Assembly: GCF_011881725.1 (NCBI RefSeq)
Contig: NZ_JAATUR010000013.1
Coordinates: 33,924 to 97,923 of the forward strand
Direction of reading: 5' to 3'
Length of the DNA: 64,000 bases
Source: Escherichia coli
GTDB lineage: Bacteria; Pseudomonadota; Gammaproteobacteria; Enterobacterales; Enterobacteriaceae
Shown: positions 17,093-27,022 of the stretch, piece after piece
Layout of the letters: the number at the start of each line of letters is the position of its first letter
Numbering within the stretch: the first letter of the stretch is position 1
Made by a program: the position numbers and the translations under genes
Notes under the pieces: model-generated
Told to the model about the DNA's origin: nothing
Database searches by the model: none
What the model saw: only the letters and a program-made list of their open reading frames with translations

Positions 17093-18495
17093 TGCTGAAT
17101 CAGGAAACCGCAAAGGCAGCACGAACCGATTCAGGTTATATCCTTCGCGCACCGAGACGAATGCTGGTTGCTGATGCCGTTGCTCAGTATATGCGGGTGC
17201 CCATGGGGGCCGGGAATTCAGTCCCGTGGGATCCGCTGGTGGCACCGTATGTTATTGAGCCGATGAACTGCCTGGCCTCGCGTGAATACGACGCAGTGAT
17301 ATTTGTTGGCCCGGCACGAACTGGCAAGACTATCGGCCTGATTGACGGCTGGGTGATTTACAATGTGATTTGCGATCCTGCTGATATGCTGATCATTCAG
17401 ATGACGGAGGAAAAAGCCCGCGAACACTCCAAAAAACGACTTGCCAGAACGTTTCGCGTCAGCCCGGAAGTGGTCAGTCGCCTGAGTCCGAACAAAAATG
17501 ACAACAACGTTTATGACAGAACATTCCTTGCTGGCAACTACCTGAAAATCGGCTGGCCGTCAGTCAATATCATGTCCTCATCAGATTATAAATGCGTGGC
17601 GCTGACGGATTATGACCGTTTTCCGGAAGATATTGATGGCGAGGGGGATGCCTTCTCTCTTGCCTCAAAACGTACCACCACATTTATGTCCAGTGGTATG
17701 ACGCTGGTGGAGAGTTCCCCCGGCAGGGATGTGAAGGATGTGAAATGGCGACGGACTTCACCGCATGAGGCTCCACCAACCACGGGGATACTGTCGCTCT
17801 ATAACCGTGGCGATCGCCGTCGCTGGTACTGGCCCTGTCCACACTGTGGTGAGTATTTTCAGCCCTGCGGCGATGTGGTTGCTGGTTTCCGTGATATTGC
17901 CGATCCCGTGCTGGCAAGTGAGGCGGCTTATATTCAGTGTCCTTCCTGTTCAGGACGGATTATGCCTGAACAAAAACGTGAGCTGAACGGACGTGGGGTC
18001 TGGTTGCGGGATGGTGAATCCATCAATGCGGATGGCAGTCGTTATGGTGATCCCCGACGCTCACGTATTGCGTCATTCTGGATGGAGGGTCCGGCAGCTG
18101 CTTACCAGACACTCTCGCAACTCGTTTACAAACTGCTTACTGCAGAACAGGAATACGAGACAACCGGAAGTGAAGAAACACTCAAGACGGTTATCAATAC
18201 CGACTGGGGATTACCTTATCTTCCCCGTGCCAGCATGGAGCAACGAAAAAGTGAACTGCTTGAGCAGCGGGCAGAGCCAGTTCCTTCCCGCAGTGTGCCG
18301 GATGGCGTTAATTTCCTGGTGGCGACAGTGGATGTGCAGGCGGGACGTCATCGCCGTTTTGTGGTTCAGGTAACGGGCTATGGCAGCCGTGGCGAACGCT
18401 GGATTATTGATCGTTACAACATCACGCAGTCATTGCGCGGTGACAGCGACGGGGAGAGCCAGCGAATTGATCCGGCCAGCTATCGCAAGCACTAA
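17092..18495 (+). pseudogene. Terminase large subunit (GpA family), 3'-truncated
   Basis: 467 residues; the family is about 640-700. The ATPase half is intact: Walker A at residues 71-80 (FVGPARTGKT), Walker B region around ALTDYD, and a CxxC...CxxC zinc motif (CPHCGEYF, CPSC). The C-terminal nuclease domain is cut: the homologous sequence ends at about RIDPASY (18484), then only RKH and a stop follow, in sequence that belongs to a tail-fibre gene. The product could hydrolyse ATP but not cut DNA, so packaging is dead. Confidence 0.88.
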
Positions 18496-19999
18496 AGATG
18501 ATGATGTTTGCAGTGTATTTTATGTTGAGGCCAGAGCTTTTCCGATTAAAGTATTTGCTGAGGAAGGGTTAAGTGTCATTGTACCGACAACTGATTATAC
18601 AGCAGGTCAAACTACATATAAGTGGGGTGTAACAGAACCTGCTACTGAATGTATAAATGCCCGTACTGTAATTGATTTTAACCAGGGGCGTGGTTATTAC
18701 TGCTCGCATCAGTTTATTGGTGCCTTGCCTCTGTCTGGGGGGCAAATGTCCGGTGCATTGACTTTAGCAAATATGGCGCAACCATTAAGAACTCCAGGTG
18801 GTGGCATATTTGCCAATGATGGCAACTTGTATATCAATAAACCGGGTTTCGCTGGATGGATTGATGCACTCTTTTTGAAATTAACAGGAGGCACAATAAC
18901 CGGGTCGCTTACCGTTAATGGCGGCATTAAGGGTAATGCTTCAACGGCTACGAAGCTTCAAACGCCAGTAAATATTAATGGTGTTAAGTTTGATGGCTCA
19001 GGTGACATCAACATTAATACCTTAGTGTCCAGAGGTATGGTGGCCGCATTAAGTGGCAATACACAAGGCACCGCAGGCGTTCAGATGTATGAAGCGTATA
19101 ACAATGGCTACCCCACGACTTACGGCAATGTGCTTCATATGAGAGGTGCGAATGCTCCTGGAGAGGGCGAATTGCTTATCGGCTGGAGTGGTACAAGCGG
19201 TGCACATGCTCCGGCATTTATTCGTTCGCGACGGGATACTACCGACGCAAACTGGTCGCTGTGGGATCAGCTTTACACAACGGCTTATCCTCCTTCAGAG
19301 CTTTATCCTGCAGGGGCACCGATACCGTGGCCATCAGACACAATTCCATCTGGTTATGCTCTGATGCAGGGGCAGACTTTTGATAAATCAGCATATCCGA
19401 AACTTGCAACCGCTTACCCATCTGGTGTGATCCCTGATCTGCGTGGATGGACAATTAAGGGCAAACCCGCCAGTGGTCGCGCTGTATTGTCTCAGGAACA
19501 GGATGGTATTAAATCGCATACCCACAGTGCCAGTGCATCCAGTACGGATTTGGGGACGAAAACAACCAGTTCGTTTGATTATGGTACTAAGTCCACGAAT
19601 AACACCGGGGCGCATACACATAGTATTAGCGGGACAGCAAATAGTGCAGGTGGGCACCAACACCAGAGTTCTGGACCATATGCGAATTCTAATAGAACTG
19701 CACTCTTTCCTAACGGTTATACCCAGGTTTCAGTCACAAACGTACCAGTTGTACCACAGGAATCTGGCTCAGGTACGAGCCGTATATCAGGGAAGACATC
19801 ATCAGATGGAGCACATACCCACTCATTGTCTGGTACTGCCGCATCTGCAGGGGCACACGCACATACTGTCGGTATTGGTGCCCATGCACACACTGTGGCG
19901 CTGGGTGCACATGGACACACCATCACCGTTAACGCTGCTGGTAACGCGGAAAACACCGTCAAAAACATCGCATTTAACTATATTGTGAGGCTTGCATAA
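18485..19999 (+). pseudogene. stf: Side-tail-fibre (Stf) C-terminal fragment
   Basis: About 504 codons, open from the deletion junction at 18484/18485 but lacking its native start. The first possible ATG (18380) lies within terL in another frame. Content: collagen-like and fibre spacers ([20 protein letters not shown]), a [17 protein letters not shown] segment opening the phage tail-collar domain, and a histidine-rich region with repeated HTHS/HAHT motifs typical of iron-binding tips of long tail fibres. The C-terminal receptor-binding tip is complete and overlaps tfa by one base. Confidence 0.85.
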
Positions 20000-20574
20000 T
20001 GGCATTCATAATGAGTGAACATCCACAGACCATAAAAATTTATAATCTGCTGGCCGGAACCGGCGAATTTATTGGTGAAGGTGATGCATATATTCCACCC
20101 CATACAGGTCTGCCTGCAAACAGTACCGATATTGCACCGCCAGATATTCCGGCTGGCTTCGTGGCTGTTTTTAACAATGAGGATACATCATGGCATCTCG
20201 TTGAAGACCACAGGGGAAAAACGGTCTATGACGTGGCATCAGGGGACGCGTTATTTATTTCTGAACTCGGCCCGTTACCAGAAAATGTCACCTGGTTGTC
20301 GCCGGATGGGGAATATCAGAAGTGGAACGGCACAACCTGGGTGAAGGATGCGGAAGCAGAAAAACTGTTTCGGATACGGGAAGCGGAAGAAACAAAAAAT
20401 AGCCTCATGCGGGTAGCCAGTGAGCATATTGCGCCACTTCAGGATGCTGCAGATCTGGAAATTGCAACGGAGGAAGAAATCTCGTTGCTGGAAGCATGGA
20501 AAAAGTATCGGGTATTGCTGAACCGTGTTGATACGTCAACTGCACAGGATATTGAATGGCCAGCACTGCCGTAG
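19999..20574 (+). CDS. tfaQ: Tail fibre assembly protein (TfaQ-like)
   Basis: 191 residues, Tfa/G38 family chaperone that helps the fibre protein trimerise and stays on or near its tip. Seen: N-terminal fibre-tip binding region with [17 protein letters not shown], a central [13 protein letters not shown] repeat-like motif and a C-terminal helical part ending WPALP, all typical of the family. It starts within the stop of the fibre fragment (TAATG). Intact, though its partner gene lacks its N-terminus. Confidence 0.9.
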   Translation: MAFIMSEHPQTIKIYNLLAGTGEFIGEGDAYIPPHTGLPANSTDIAPPDIPAGFVAVFNNEDTSWHLVEDHRGKTVYDVASGDALFISELGPLPENVTWLSPDGEYQKWNGTTWVKDAEAEKLFRIREAEETKNSLMRVASEHIAPLQDAADLEIATEEEISLLEAWKKYRVLLNRVDTSTAQDIEWPALP

Positions 20575-20671
20575 GGTAAAACATATAAATTCTATAATTA
20601 GATGTATCTTTCCATTTACGGCAAGGAAGGGGGCTTGGAAGACGTAAAGCATCTCACACCGAGATTATTTT

Positions 20672-21262
20672 TTATATGTCAGGTGTCTGAAGTTTTGCTT
20701 TGGCTCTTAAAATGGTTTGCCGCGAGGTTTTGAATTCCCGGGCAATGGCACTTATACTTACACCTGACTTAATTCGTTCGAATACCACCTGTTTCTGTTC
20801 TTCATTTAACACAGGTGGTCGACCAAAACGTTTCCCTGCGCCCCGGGCTCTTACTATCCCGGAATGAGTGCGTTCAAGTAAAAGGTCTCGTTCAAATTCA
20901 GCGACTGCTGAAATTACTTGCATCATCATTTTTCCTGTTGGACTGGTCAGGTCAATGCCCCCCAATGCTAAGCAATGCACTCTGATACCTGTTTCGGTCA
21001 GTTGTTCCACTGTTTTCCTGATATCCATTGCATTACAACCAAGGCGATCCAGTTTTGTCACAATCAATTGATCACCACATTTCAGGCGAGCAAGCAACCG
21101 GTTAAAACCAGGACGCTCACTGGTTGCTGCTGAGCCGCTAATGTGTTCTTCGATTATTTGCTGAGGTTTGATTTTAAAACCTGCACTTTCGATTTCCCGG
21201 CGTTGATTTTCGGGGGGCTGATCCAGCGTTGATATCCGACAGTAAGCAAAAATTCGAGACAT
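20672..21262 (-). CDS. pinQ: Serine recombinase, Pin-type DNA invertase
   Basis: 196 residues, close to PinQ/PinR of Qin and Rac. Catalytic Ser11 in the YCRIST motif; resolvase/invertase domain about 2-140, then a C-terminal helix-turn-helix ([20 protein letters not shown]) that binds the crossover site. Such enzymes flip tail-fibre segments to change host range. I did not find a pair of crossover sites around the adjacent stf-tfa remnant, so it probably has no local substrate left. Confidence 0.92.
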   Translation of the reverse strand: MSRIFAYCRISTLDQPPENQRREIESAGFKIKPQQIIEEHISGSAATSERPGFNRLLARLKCGDQLIVTKLDRLGCNAMDIRKTVEQLTETGIRVHCLALGGIDLTSPTGKMMMQVISAVAEFERDLLLERTHSGIVRARGAGKRFGRPPVLNEEQKQVVFERIKSGVSISAIAREFKTSRQTILRAKAKLQTPDI

Positions 21263-21641
21263 AGTGAGACTCTATACGAAATTGGTGTACATATCATAAT
21301 GCATATCCAAAAATTATTTCGCTTATTATTGTACATATTTGTATGTATACGTTCGAAAATAAACGAATTCGGATGCAGTCCCGTAATTTTGGTGTAACCA
21401 AAAATCGATTTTTTGAAAAATGGCTTTAACTCGGTTTGTTTTTCGAACTCCGGGCGGACTCGAGGAAGACGAATAATAGTGTTGTATGTTATTTTAACCA
21501 GATTTTAAGTTGTTTGGTCGTGGAAAAGTGGAGCAAAATGTTGTTAAAGTGGAAAAATGGTAAAAAAAGTAGGTTGTTGCGGAATAACGTAGTTGTTGAT
21601 ATTTTTTTAATGCATTGAAAAATTATTTTTCAGGGGAGGTA
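21263..21641. other. Gap between pinQ and ydfK
   Basis: About 380 bp, AT-rich, with two TGTACA motifs (21286 and 21330) near the pinQ start. A frame of 60 residues at 21436-21618 has no convincing ribosome site. No repeat or invertase site recognised. Confidence 0.4.
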
Positions 21642-21875
21642 TTACACTTTACCATTTAAATTTTGGTTGTCTTTAAGAACTGATATCGCTGTTTGTAATA
21701 ATTCTTTGTTATCCAGCCATGACTTTTTCTTTATGTTTCCTTCAATGTAATCAAGCAATGTTCTGGTATTGATAGGTCTTCCCTGTTTTGCTACTTCCAC
21801 GACAGCATCTCCCAGGATAATTCTGACTTCAGGAAGCTGCGCAGGGAACCACTTTAGGGTGTCTTTTGATTTCAT
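21642..21875 (-). CDS. ydfK: Cold-shock protein YdfK/YnaE family
   Basis: 77 residues from MKSKDTLKWFPAQLPEVR (start 21873-21875), nearly identical to YdfK (Qin) and YnaE (Rac), which are induced by cold shock in K-12. Function unknown; the sequence is compatible with a small DNA-binding helical protein. It lies next to the Pin-type invertase gene, as in both K-12 prophages. Confidence 0.9.
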   Translation of the reverse strand: MKSKDTLKWFPAQLPEVRIILGDAVVEVAKQGRPINTRTLLDYIEGNIKKKSWLDNKELLQTAISVLKDNQNLNGKV

Positions 21876-21943
21876 GAAGATATTCCTTAAAATATTATTG
21901 GTTTTCATTGCAATATTGTATGTCTGATTCAGGATATGTTGAC

Positions 21944-22057
21944 TTATACATCGGTTTTGTCCGGGTTATTGGATATGCCAATCCCTAATTTTATTAGAGC
22001 ATGACCAAAAATGCTGAATATGATAAGTAGTGAAGTGATTATCAGTATGCTGTTCAT
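21944..22057 (-). CDS. ynaM: Small membrane protein YnaM
   Basis: 37 residues, [20 protein letters not shown]..., one transmembrane helix (about 3-26) and a polar C-terminus (NNPDKTDV). Matches YnaM of the Rac prophage as I recall it. A gagg site precedes the ATG. Function unknown. Directly upstream of ydfK on the same strand, as in Rac. Confidence 0.78.
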   Translation of the reverse strand: MNSILIITSLLIIFSIFGHALIKLGIGISNNPDKTDV

Positions 22058-22313
22058 ATAGCCTCGAATTAGTATGGTGTTATATATAATATAGTTGACA
22101 ATTTTTATCCTGGGTGTTCTTAAAGTTCGTAGATGAACCCTGTAGTTTCAGGTATACAGGAATGCTTACAGATAGCGGCAAAAGTCAGGAGGTTAATGGC
22201 GCAAACTGAAGGGGTAGCTGCGAACTAACTTAGGTAGAAACTCTACACGGATTCGGTTTAAAAGTATACATAGATAACAATTTTTATCTGAAGAAGAAAA
22301 ATATTAAGGTGAT
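22058..22313. other. Gap with a ribosome-site-led mini-ORF
   Basis: AT-rich 256 bp. It contains a 10-codon frame at 22196-22228 (MAQTEGVAAN) after a perfect aggagg; it may be a leader peptide for the frame at 22314. No repeat recognised. Confidence 0.35.
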
Positions 22314-22487
22314 ATGGTCATATATACTTTAATGCGGAAGAATGAATGTGATGAGAGTGCTGTATATGAATGGTTGAAAAACCGCAGACACGTCGTATGC
22401 AAGAACGTGCTGCGGTTGGCTGGTGAACTTCCGATAGTGCGAGTATTGAATGATTTCCAGCCGTTACCGATTTTACGTGTTAATTAG
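22314..22487 (+). CDS. Hypothetical 57-residue protein
   Basis: [20 protein letters not shown]..., preceded by aaggtgat. Basic centre ([13 protein letters not shown]). Not recognised. It converges on the dinI-like gene, overlapping its end by 4 bp. Coding nature is plausible from composition and the ribosome site but unproven. Confidence 0.45.
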   Translation: MVIYTLMRKNECDESAVYEWLKNRRHVVCKNVLRLAGELPIVRVLNDFQPLPILRVN

Positions 22488-22732
22488 TGAACAAACCACT
22501 CGTCAGCAGACTCCCAGGTATCTTTCAGAGTTTCCTGAACAAAAGTTTTAGCTGAATCTTTATCGGCGGTGCGCGTAACAGAAAGGCCATCGTTGCTGGT
22601 GGCTTTTACGATCACCTCTACATCGTCATAACGCTCACTGATGCGTCGAGTTAATTCTTCCTTTAACGCATCCACAGCACCGTTTGGCATTTTAGTCATT
22701 TTCTCTTTGGCTATGCAGATCTCAATACGCAT
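22484..22732 (-). CDS. DinI-like SOS protein
   Basis: 82 residues, DinI family, the phage-borne type. In the host, DinI (81 residues) binds RecA and tunes its filament and co-protease activity. Seen: N-terminal [10 protein letters not shown] strand, helical centre ([14 protein letters not shown]) and acidic C-terminal helix ([14 protein letters not shown]) typical of DinI. Two LexA boxes lie just upstream, so it should be induced by DNA damage. It is the last phage gene before the regenerated prfC start. Confidence 0.9.
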   Translation of the reverse strand: MRIEICIAKEKMTKMPNGAVDALKEELTRRISERYDDVEVIVKATSNDGLSVTRTADKDSAKTFVQETLKDTWESADEWFVH

Positions 22733-22747
22733 AAAAATCCCTCTACA

Positions 22748-22791
22748 CTGTGTTTGTATACAGTGTTATTTTTAACTGTATGAATAAACAG
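22748..22791 (-). promoter_or_regulatory. Tandem LexA boxes of the dinI-like gene
   Basis: Two SOS boxes with the CTG-N10-CAG core: CTGTGTTTGTATACAG (22748-22763) and CTGTATGAATAAACAG (22776-22791), centres 28 bp apart, 16 bp or more upstream of the start codon at 22732. Two boxes suggest cooperative LexA repression. Confidence 0.85.
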
Positions 22792-22816
22792 TGTCAATAG
22801 AACAAAGATTGCTGCA

Positions 22817-22931
22817 TGTACAAATGTTCTTTGGCTACAAATACACCTACTGATCATGTTCTGCTATGCTCTGATACCTCCAAAATGTACAATCAGCGGC
22901 ATGAATTTTTCTTTGTACATATGATTGTACA
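22817..22931. repeat. Cluster of four TGTACA motifs at the right prophage end
   Basis: TGTACA at 22817-22822, 22886-22891, 22914-22919 and 22926-22931, mirroring the cluster near attL. Probably arm-type integrase sites; some overlap the region that must hold the promoter for the regenerated prfC. Confidence 0.6.
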
Positions 22932-22951
22932 TAATCAAAGAGACAACAATT

Positions 22952-24538
22952 ATGACAAGCCTTTTGGCCGCAGAGGTAGCGAAAAGAAGAACCTTTGCAA
23001 TTATTTCTCACCCGGACGCCGGTAAAACCACCATCACCGAGAAGGTGTTGCTGTTCGGACAGGCCATTCAGACCGCCGGTACGGTAAAAGGTCGAGGTTC
23101 CAACCAGCACGCCAAGTCGGACTGGATGGAGATGGAAAAGCAGCGTGGGATCTCTATTACCACGTCTGTGATGCAGTTTCCGTATCACGACTGCCTGGTT
23201 AACCTGCTCGACACCCCGGGGCACGAAGACTTCTCGGAAGATACCTACCGTACGCTGACCGCAGTAGACTGCTGCCTGATGGTTATCGACGCCGCAAAAG
23301 GTGTTGAAGATCGTACCCGTAAGCTGATGGAGGTTACCCGTCTGCGTGATACGCCGATCCTCACCTTTATGAACAAACTTGACCGTGATATCCGCGACCC
23401 GATGGAACTGCTCGATGAAGTTGAGAACGAGCTGAAAATCGGCTGCGCGCCGATCACCTGGCCGATTGGTTGCGGCAAGCTGTTTAAAGGCGTTTATCAT
23501 CTTTACAAAGATGAAACCTATCTCTATCAGAGCGGTAAAGGTCACACCATTCAGGAAGTCCGCATTGTTAAAGGGCTGAACAACCCGGATCTCGACGCTG
23601 CAGTCGGTGAAGATCTGGCGCAACAGCTGCGTGACGAACTGGAACTGGTGAAAGGCGCGTCTAACGAGTTCGACAAAGAGCTGTTCCTTGCAGGCGAAAT
23701 CACTCCGGTGTTCTTTGGTACTGCGCTGGGTAACTTCGGCGTCGATCATATGCTGGATGGCCTAGTGGAGTGGGCACCTGCGCCGATGCCGCGTCAGACC
23801 GATACTCGTACCGTAGAAGCGAGCGAAGACAAATTTACTGGCTTCGTATTTAAAATTCAGGCCAACATGGACCCGAAACACCGTGACCGCGTGGCATTTA
23901 TGCGTGTGGTATCCGGTAAATATGAAAAAGGCATGAAACTGCGCCAGGTGCGTACTGCGAAAGACGTGGTGATCTCCGACGCGTTGACCTTTATGGCGGG
24001 CGACCGTTCGCACGTTGAAGAGGCTTATCCGGGCGATATCCTCGGTCTGCACAACCACGGCACCATTCAGATCGGTGACACCTTTACCCAGGGTGAGATG
24101 ATGAAGTTCACCGGTATTCCGAACTTCGCACCGGAACTGTTCCGTCGTATCCGCCTGAAAGATCCGCTGAAACAAAAACAGCTGCTCAAAGGGCTGGTAC
24201 AGCTTTCCGAAGAGGGCGCGGTGCAGGTATTCCGTCCGATCTCCAACAACGACCTGATCGTCGGTGCGGTAGGTGTACTGCAGTTTGATGTGGTGGTATC
24301 GCGTCTGAAGAGCGAATACAACGTTGAAGCAGTATATGAGTCAGTCAACGTTGCCACCGCCCGCTGGGTAGAATGCGCAGACGCGAAGAAATTCGAAGAG
24401 TTCAAGCGTAAGAACGAAAGCCAGCTGGCGCTGGATGGCGGCGATAACCTCGCTTACATCGCCACCAGCATGGTCAACCTGCGCCTGGCGCAGGAGCGTT
24501 ACCCGGACGTACAGTTCCACCAGACCCGCGAGCATTAA
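22952..24538 (+). CDS. prfC: Peptide chain release factor 3 (phage-restored start)
   Basis: 528 residues. RF3 is a GTPase that recycles RF1/RF2 from the ribosome after termination. The first 21 codons, up to the att core, are phage-supplied: MTSLLAA replaces the native MTLSPYLQ, after which [14 protein letters not shown] is kept although seven codons differ silently from the native ones. G1 is HPDAGKTT (20-27), G3 DTPGHED, G4 NKLD; length is one residue short of the native 529. The start at 22952 follows aaagagac; an in-frame ATG at 22925 is possible. Transcription must begin in phage DNA. Confidence 0.95.
22994..23013. other. attR (right prophage attachment site)
   Basis: Core attatttctcaccc at 23000-23013, inside codons 17-21 of the restored prfC. 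It pairs with 2621-2640. To its left the codons are phage DNA; to its right native prfC continues without a break. Confidence 0.88.
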
Positions 24539-24930
24539 TTCTTGCCTTCAGGGCGCGGTAGCCGCTGCGCCCTGTCAATTTTCCTTCCTTATTAGCCGCT
24601 TACGGAATGTTCTTAAAACATTCACTTTTGCTTATGTTTTAGCTGATATCCCGAGCGGTTTCAAAATTGTGATCTATATTTAACAAAGTAATGACATTTC
24701 TGACGGTGTTAAATACCGTTCAATGCGTAGATATCAGTATCTAAAGCCGTCGATTGTCATTGTACCGATATTAATAACTGCTTAAGAAGCTGTAATGGTC
24801 GTTATTCATCACCCATCGCTTTTGTGATGACGGCCATTGACTTCTGTAGAGGGTGAAGTATCTCCCTATTCAGCAATGCAACCTCGTGTTGCCAGGCTCA
24901 AATTACGAGCAAACATACAGGAATAAATCG
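24539..24930. promoter_or_regulatory. prfC terminator and osmY promoter region
   Basis: No gene in 392 bp. At 24548-24574 a hairpin (cagggcgc / gcgccctg) follows prfC and is a likely terminator. The rest is the known upstream region of osmY, which in K-12 is driven by RpoS. Promoter elements were not fixed here. Confidence 0.55.
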
Positions 24931-25536
24931 ATGACTATGACAAGACTGAAGATTTCGAAAACTCTGCTGGCTGTAATGCTGACTTCTGCCGTCGCGACCG
25001 GCTCTGCCTATGCGGAAAACAACGCGCAGACCACCAATGAAAGCGCAGGGCAAAAAGTCGATAGCTCTATGAATAAAGTCGGTAATTTCATGGATGACAG
25101 TGCTATCACCGCGAAAGTGAAGGCGGCTCTGGTGGATCATGACAACATTAAGAGCACCGATATCTCTGTCAAAACCGATCAAAAAGTCGTGACCCTGAGC
25201 GGTTTCGTTGAAAGCCAGGCCCAGGCCGAAGAGGCAGTAAAAGTGGCGAAAGGCATTGAAGGCGTCGCCTCCGTTAGCGACAAGCTGCATGTTCGCGACG
25301 CTAAAGAAGGCTCTGTGAAGGGCTACGCGGGTGATACCGCCACCACCAGTGAAATCAAAGCCAAACTGCTGGCGGACGACATTGTCCCTTCACGTAAAGT
25401 GAAAGTTGAAACCACCGATGGCGTGGTTCAGCTCTCCGGTACCGTAGATTCTCAGGCACAGAGCGATCGTGCTGAAAGCATCGCCAAAGCGGTAGATGGT
25501 GTGAAAAGTGTTAAAAATGATCTGAAAACTCATTAA
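24931..25536 (+). CDS. osmY: Periplasmic chaperone OsmY
   Basis: 201 residues. Sec signal peptide about 1-28 (cleavage after SAYA) and two BON domains (about 56-123 and 135-201) that each contain the VVTLSG/VVQLSG strand. In K-12 it is an RpoS- and osmotic-stress-induced periplasmic protein with chaperone activity. Start [10 protein letters not shown] at 24931 follows acaggaataaatcg. The downstream hairpin (25551-25572, cctcccga / tcgggagg) separates it from ytjA. Confidence 0.96.
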   Translation: MTMTRLKISKTLLAVMLTSAVATGSAYAENNAQTTNESAGQKVDSSMNKVGNFMDDSAITAKVKAALVDHDNIKSTDISVKTDQKVVTLSGFVESQAQAEEAVKVAKGIEGVASVSDKLHVRDAKEGSVKGYAGDTATTSEIKAKLLADDIVPSRKVKVETTDGVVQLSGTVDSQAQSDRAESIAKAVDGVKSVKNDLKTH

Positions 25537-25662
25537 TTCGTCGTAATTCGTCCTCCCGAACTTTGTCGGGAGGCGCGATGTGCACCACACTAAAAATATC
25601 GCATTGAGTGATTTTCACGCTCATATCAAGCGGTGACATTAACTATGGTAAAGGAGACGCTT

Positions 25663-25824
25663 ATGTTTCGTTGGGGCATCATATTTCTGGTTATCGCGTT
25701 AATCGCCGCCGCACTTGGGTTTGGTGGTCTGGCCGGTACCGCTGCAGGCGCAGCAAAAATTGTCTTTGTCGTCGGGATTATTCTGTTCCTGGTGAGTTTG
25801 TTCATGGGCCGAAAACGACCCTAG
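25663..25824 (+). CDS. ytjA: Small membrane protein YtjA (DUF1328)
   Basis: 53 residues, two transmembrane segments (about 4-23 and 30-47) and a basic C-terminus (GRKRP). DUF1328 family, function unknown; co-located with osmY as in K-12, where it is seen as a stress-linked gene. Strong ribosome site aaaggagacgctt. Confidence 0.92.
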
Positions 25825-25945
25825 ATTTCAGACCATTAAGAAAATTTTATCCAAAGCCAGTCCAGCGGACTGGCTTTTGCGGTTTTAGCGAATAATAAAT
25901 TGCGTTACTTTGTCATTCTTTCACAACAAAAACAGGAAGGCAGAG

Positions 25946-27022
25946 GTGGGGCAGCGAATACCTGTAACGCTTGGTAATATTGCGCCGTTGTCGCTAAGGC
26001 CGTTCCAGCCTGGACGAATTGCTCTGGTGTGCGAAGGCGGCGGGCAGCGTGGAATTTTCACAGCTGGCGTGCTGGATGAGTTTATGCGCGCGCAGTTTAA
26101 TCCTTTCGATCTCTATCTTGGCACATCTGCCGGGGCGCAGAACCTTTCGGCATATATCTGCAATCAGCCCGGTTACGCGCGCAAAGTCATCATGCGTTAC
26201 ACCACAAAACGCGAATTTTTCGATCCATTGCGCTTTGTCCGTGGAGGAAACCTTATCGATCTCGACTGGCTGGTGGAGGCGACTGCAAGCCAGATGCCGT
26301 TGCAGATGGACACCGCCGCGCGGCTGTTTGACAGTGGCAAATCGTTTTATATGTGTGCCTGCCGTCAGGACGATTATGCGCCGAATTACTTTTTACCAAC
26401 CAAACAAAACTGGCTGGATGTGATTCGCGCCACCAGTGCGATACCTGGCTTTTATCGTAGCGGAGTGTCTCTGGAAGGTATTAACTATCTGGATGGTGGG
26501 ATCAGTGATGCGATCCCGGTTAAAGAAGCGGCAAGACAGGGGGCGAAAACACTGGTGGTGATCCGCACCGTACCGTCGCAAATGTACTACACGCCGCAGT
26601 GGTTTAAACGTATGGAACGCTGGCTGGGTGACAGTAGCCTGCAACCACTGGTTAACCTGGTACAGCATCATGAAAGCAGCTATCGTGACATCCAGCAATT
26701 TATTGAGAAACCACCGGGCAAGCTGCGGATATTCGAAATTTATCCTCCTAAGCCATTACACAGTATTGCGCTTGGTAGCCGGCTTCCTGCGCTGCGTGAA
26801 GACTATAAACTTGGGCGTTTATGTGGGCGTTATTTTCTGGCAACGGTTGGTAAGTTATTGACTGAAAAAGCGCCGCTTACCCGCCATCTGGTACCGGTGG
26901 TGACGCCGGAATCGATAGTCATTCCGCCGCCTGCGCCAGTCGCCAACGATACGCTGGTTACCGAGGTGATTGATGCCCCGCAGGCGAATGACCCGACATT
27001 TAATAATGAGGATCTGGCTTGA
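25946..27022 (+). CDS. yjjU: Patatin-like phospholipase YjjU
   Basis: 358 residues, GTG start at 25946 after ggaaggcaga. Patatin fold: oxyanion GGGQRG (about residue 27-32), nucleophile motif GTSAG, and the catalytic Asp in DGG (YLDGGISDAIP). Predicted lipid acyl hydrolase in the cytosol; physiological substrate unknown. The end overlaps yjjV (TTGA), so the two are co-translated. Confidence 0.92.
   Translation: MGQRIPVTLGNIAPLSLRPFQPGRIALVCEGGGQRGIFTAGVLDEFMRAQFNPFDLYLGTSAGAQNLSAYICNQPGYARKVIMRYTTKREFFDPLRFVRGGNLIDLDWLVEATASQMPLQMDTAARLFDSGKSFYMCACRQDDYAPNYFLPTKQNWLDVIRATSAIPGFYRSGVSLEGINYLDGGISDAIPVKEAARQGAKTLVVIRTVPSQMYYTPQWFKRMERWLGDSSLQPLVNLVQHHESSYRDIQQFIEKPPGKLRIFEIYPPKPLHSIALGSRLPALREDYKLGRLCGRYFLATVGKLLTEKAPLTRHLVPVVTPESIVIPPPAPVANDTLVTEVIDAPQANDPTFNNEDLA

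Noticed and set aside
18380..19999. Complete 539-residue tail fibre gene
   Set aside because: The first 35 codons are out-of-frame terminase sequence; the true start was lost in the deletion.
20575..20671. Invertible tail-fibre segment next to pinQ
   Set aside because: No pair of inverted crossover-like sites and no second fibre-tip copy was found near stf-tfa.
22925..22951. Earlier start of phage-restored prfC
   Set aside because: The extra nine residues (MYIIKETTI) have no counterpart in RF3 and no clear ribosome site; the ATG at 22952 gives the family length.
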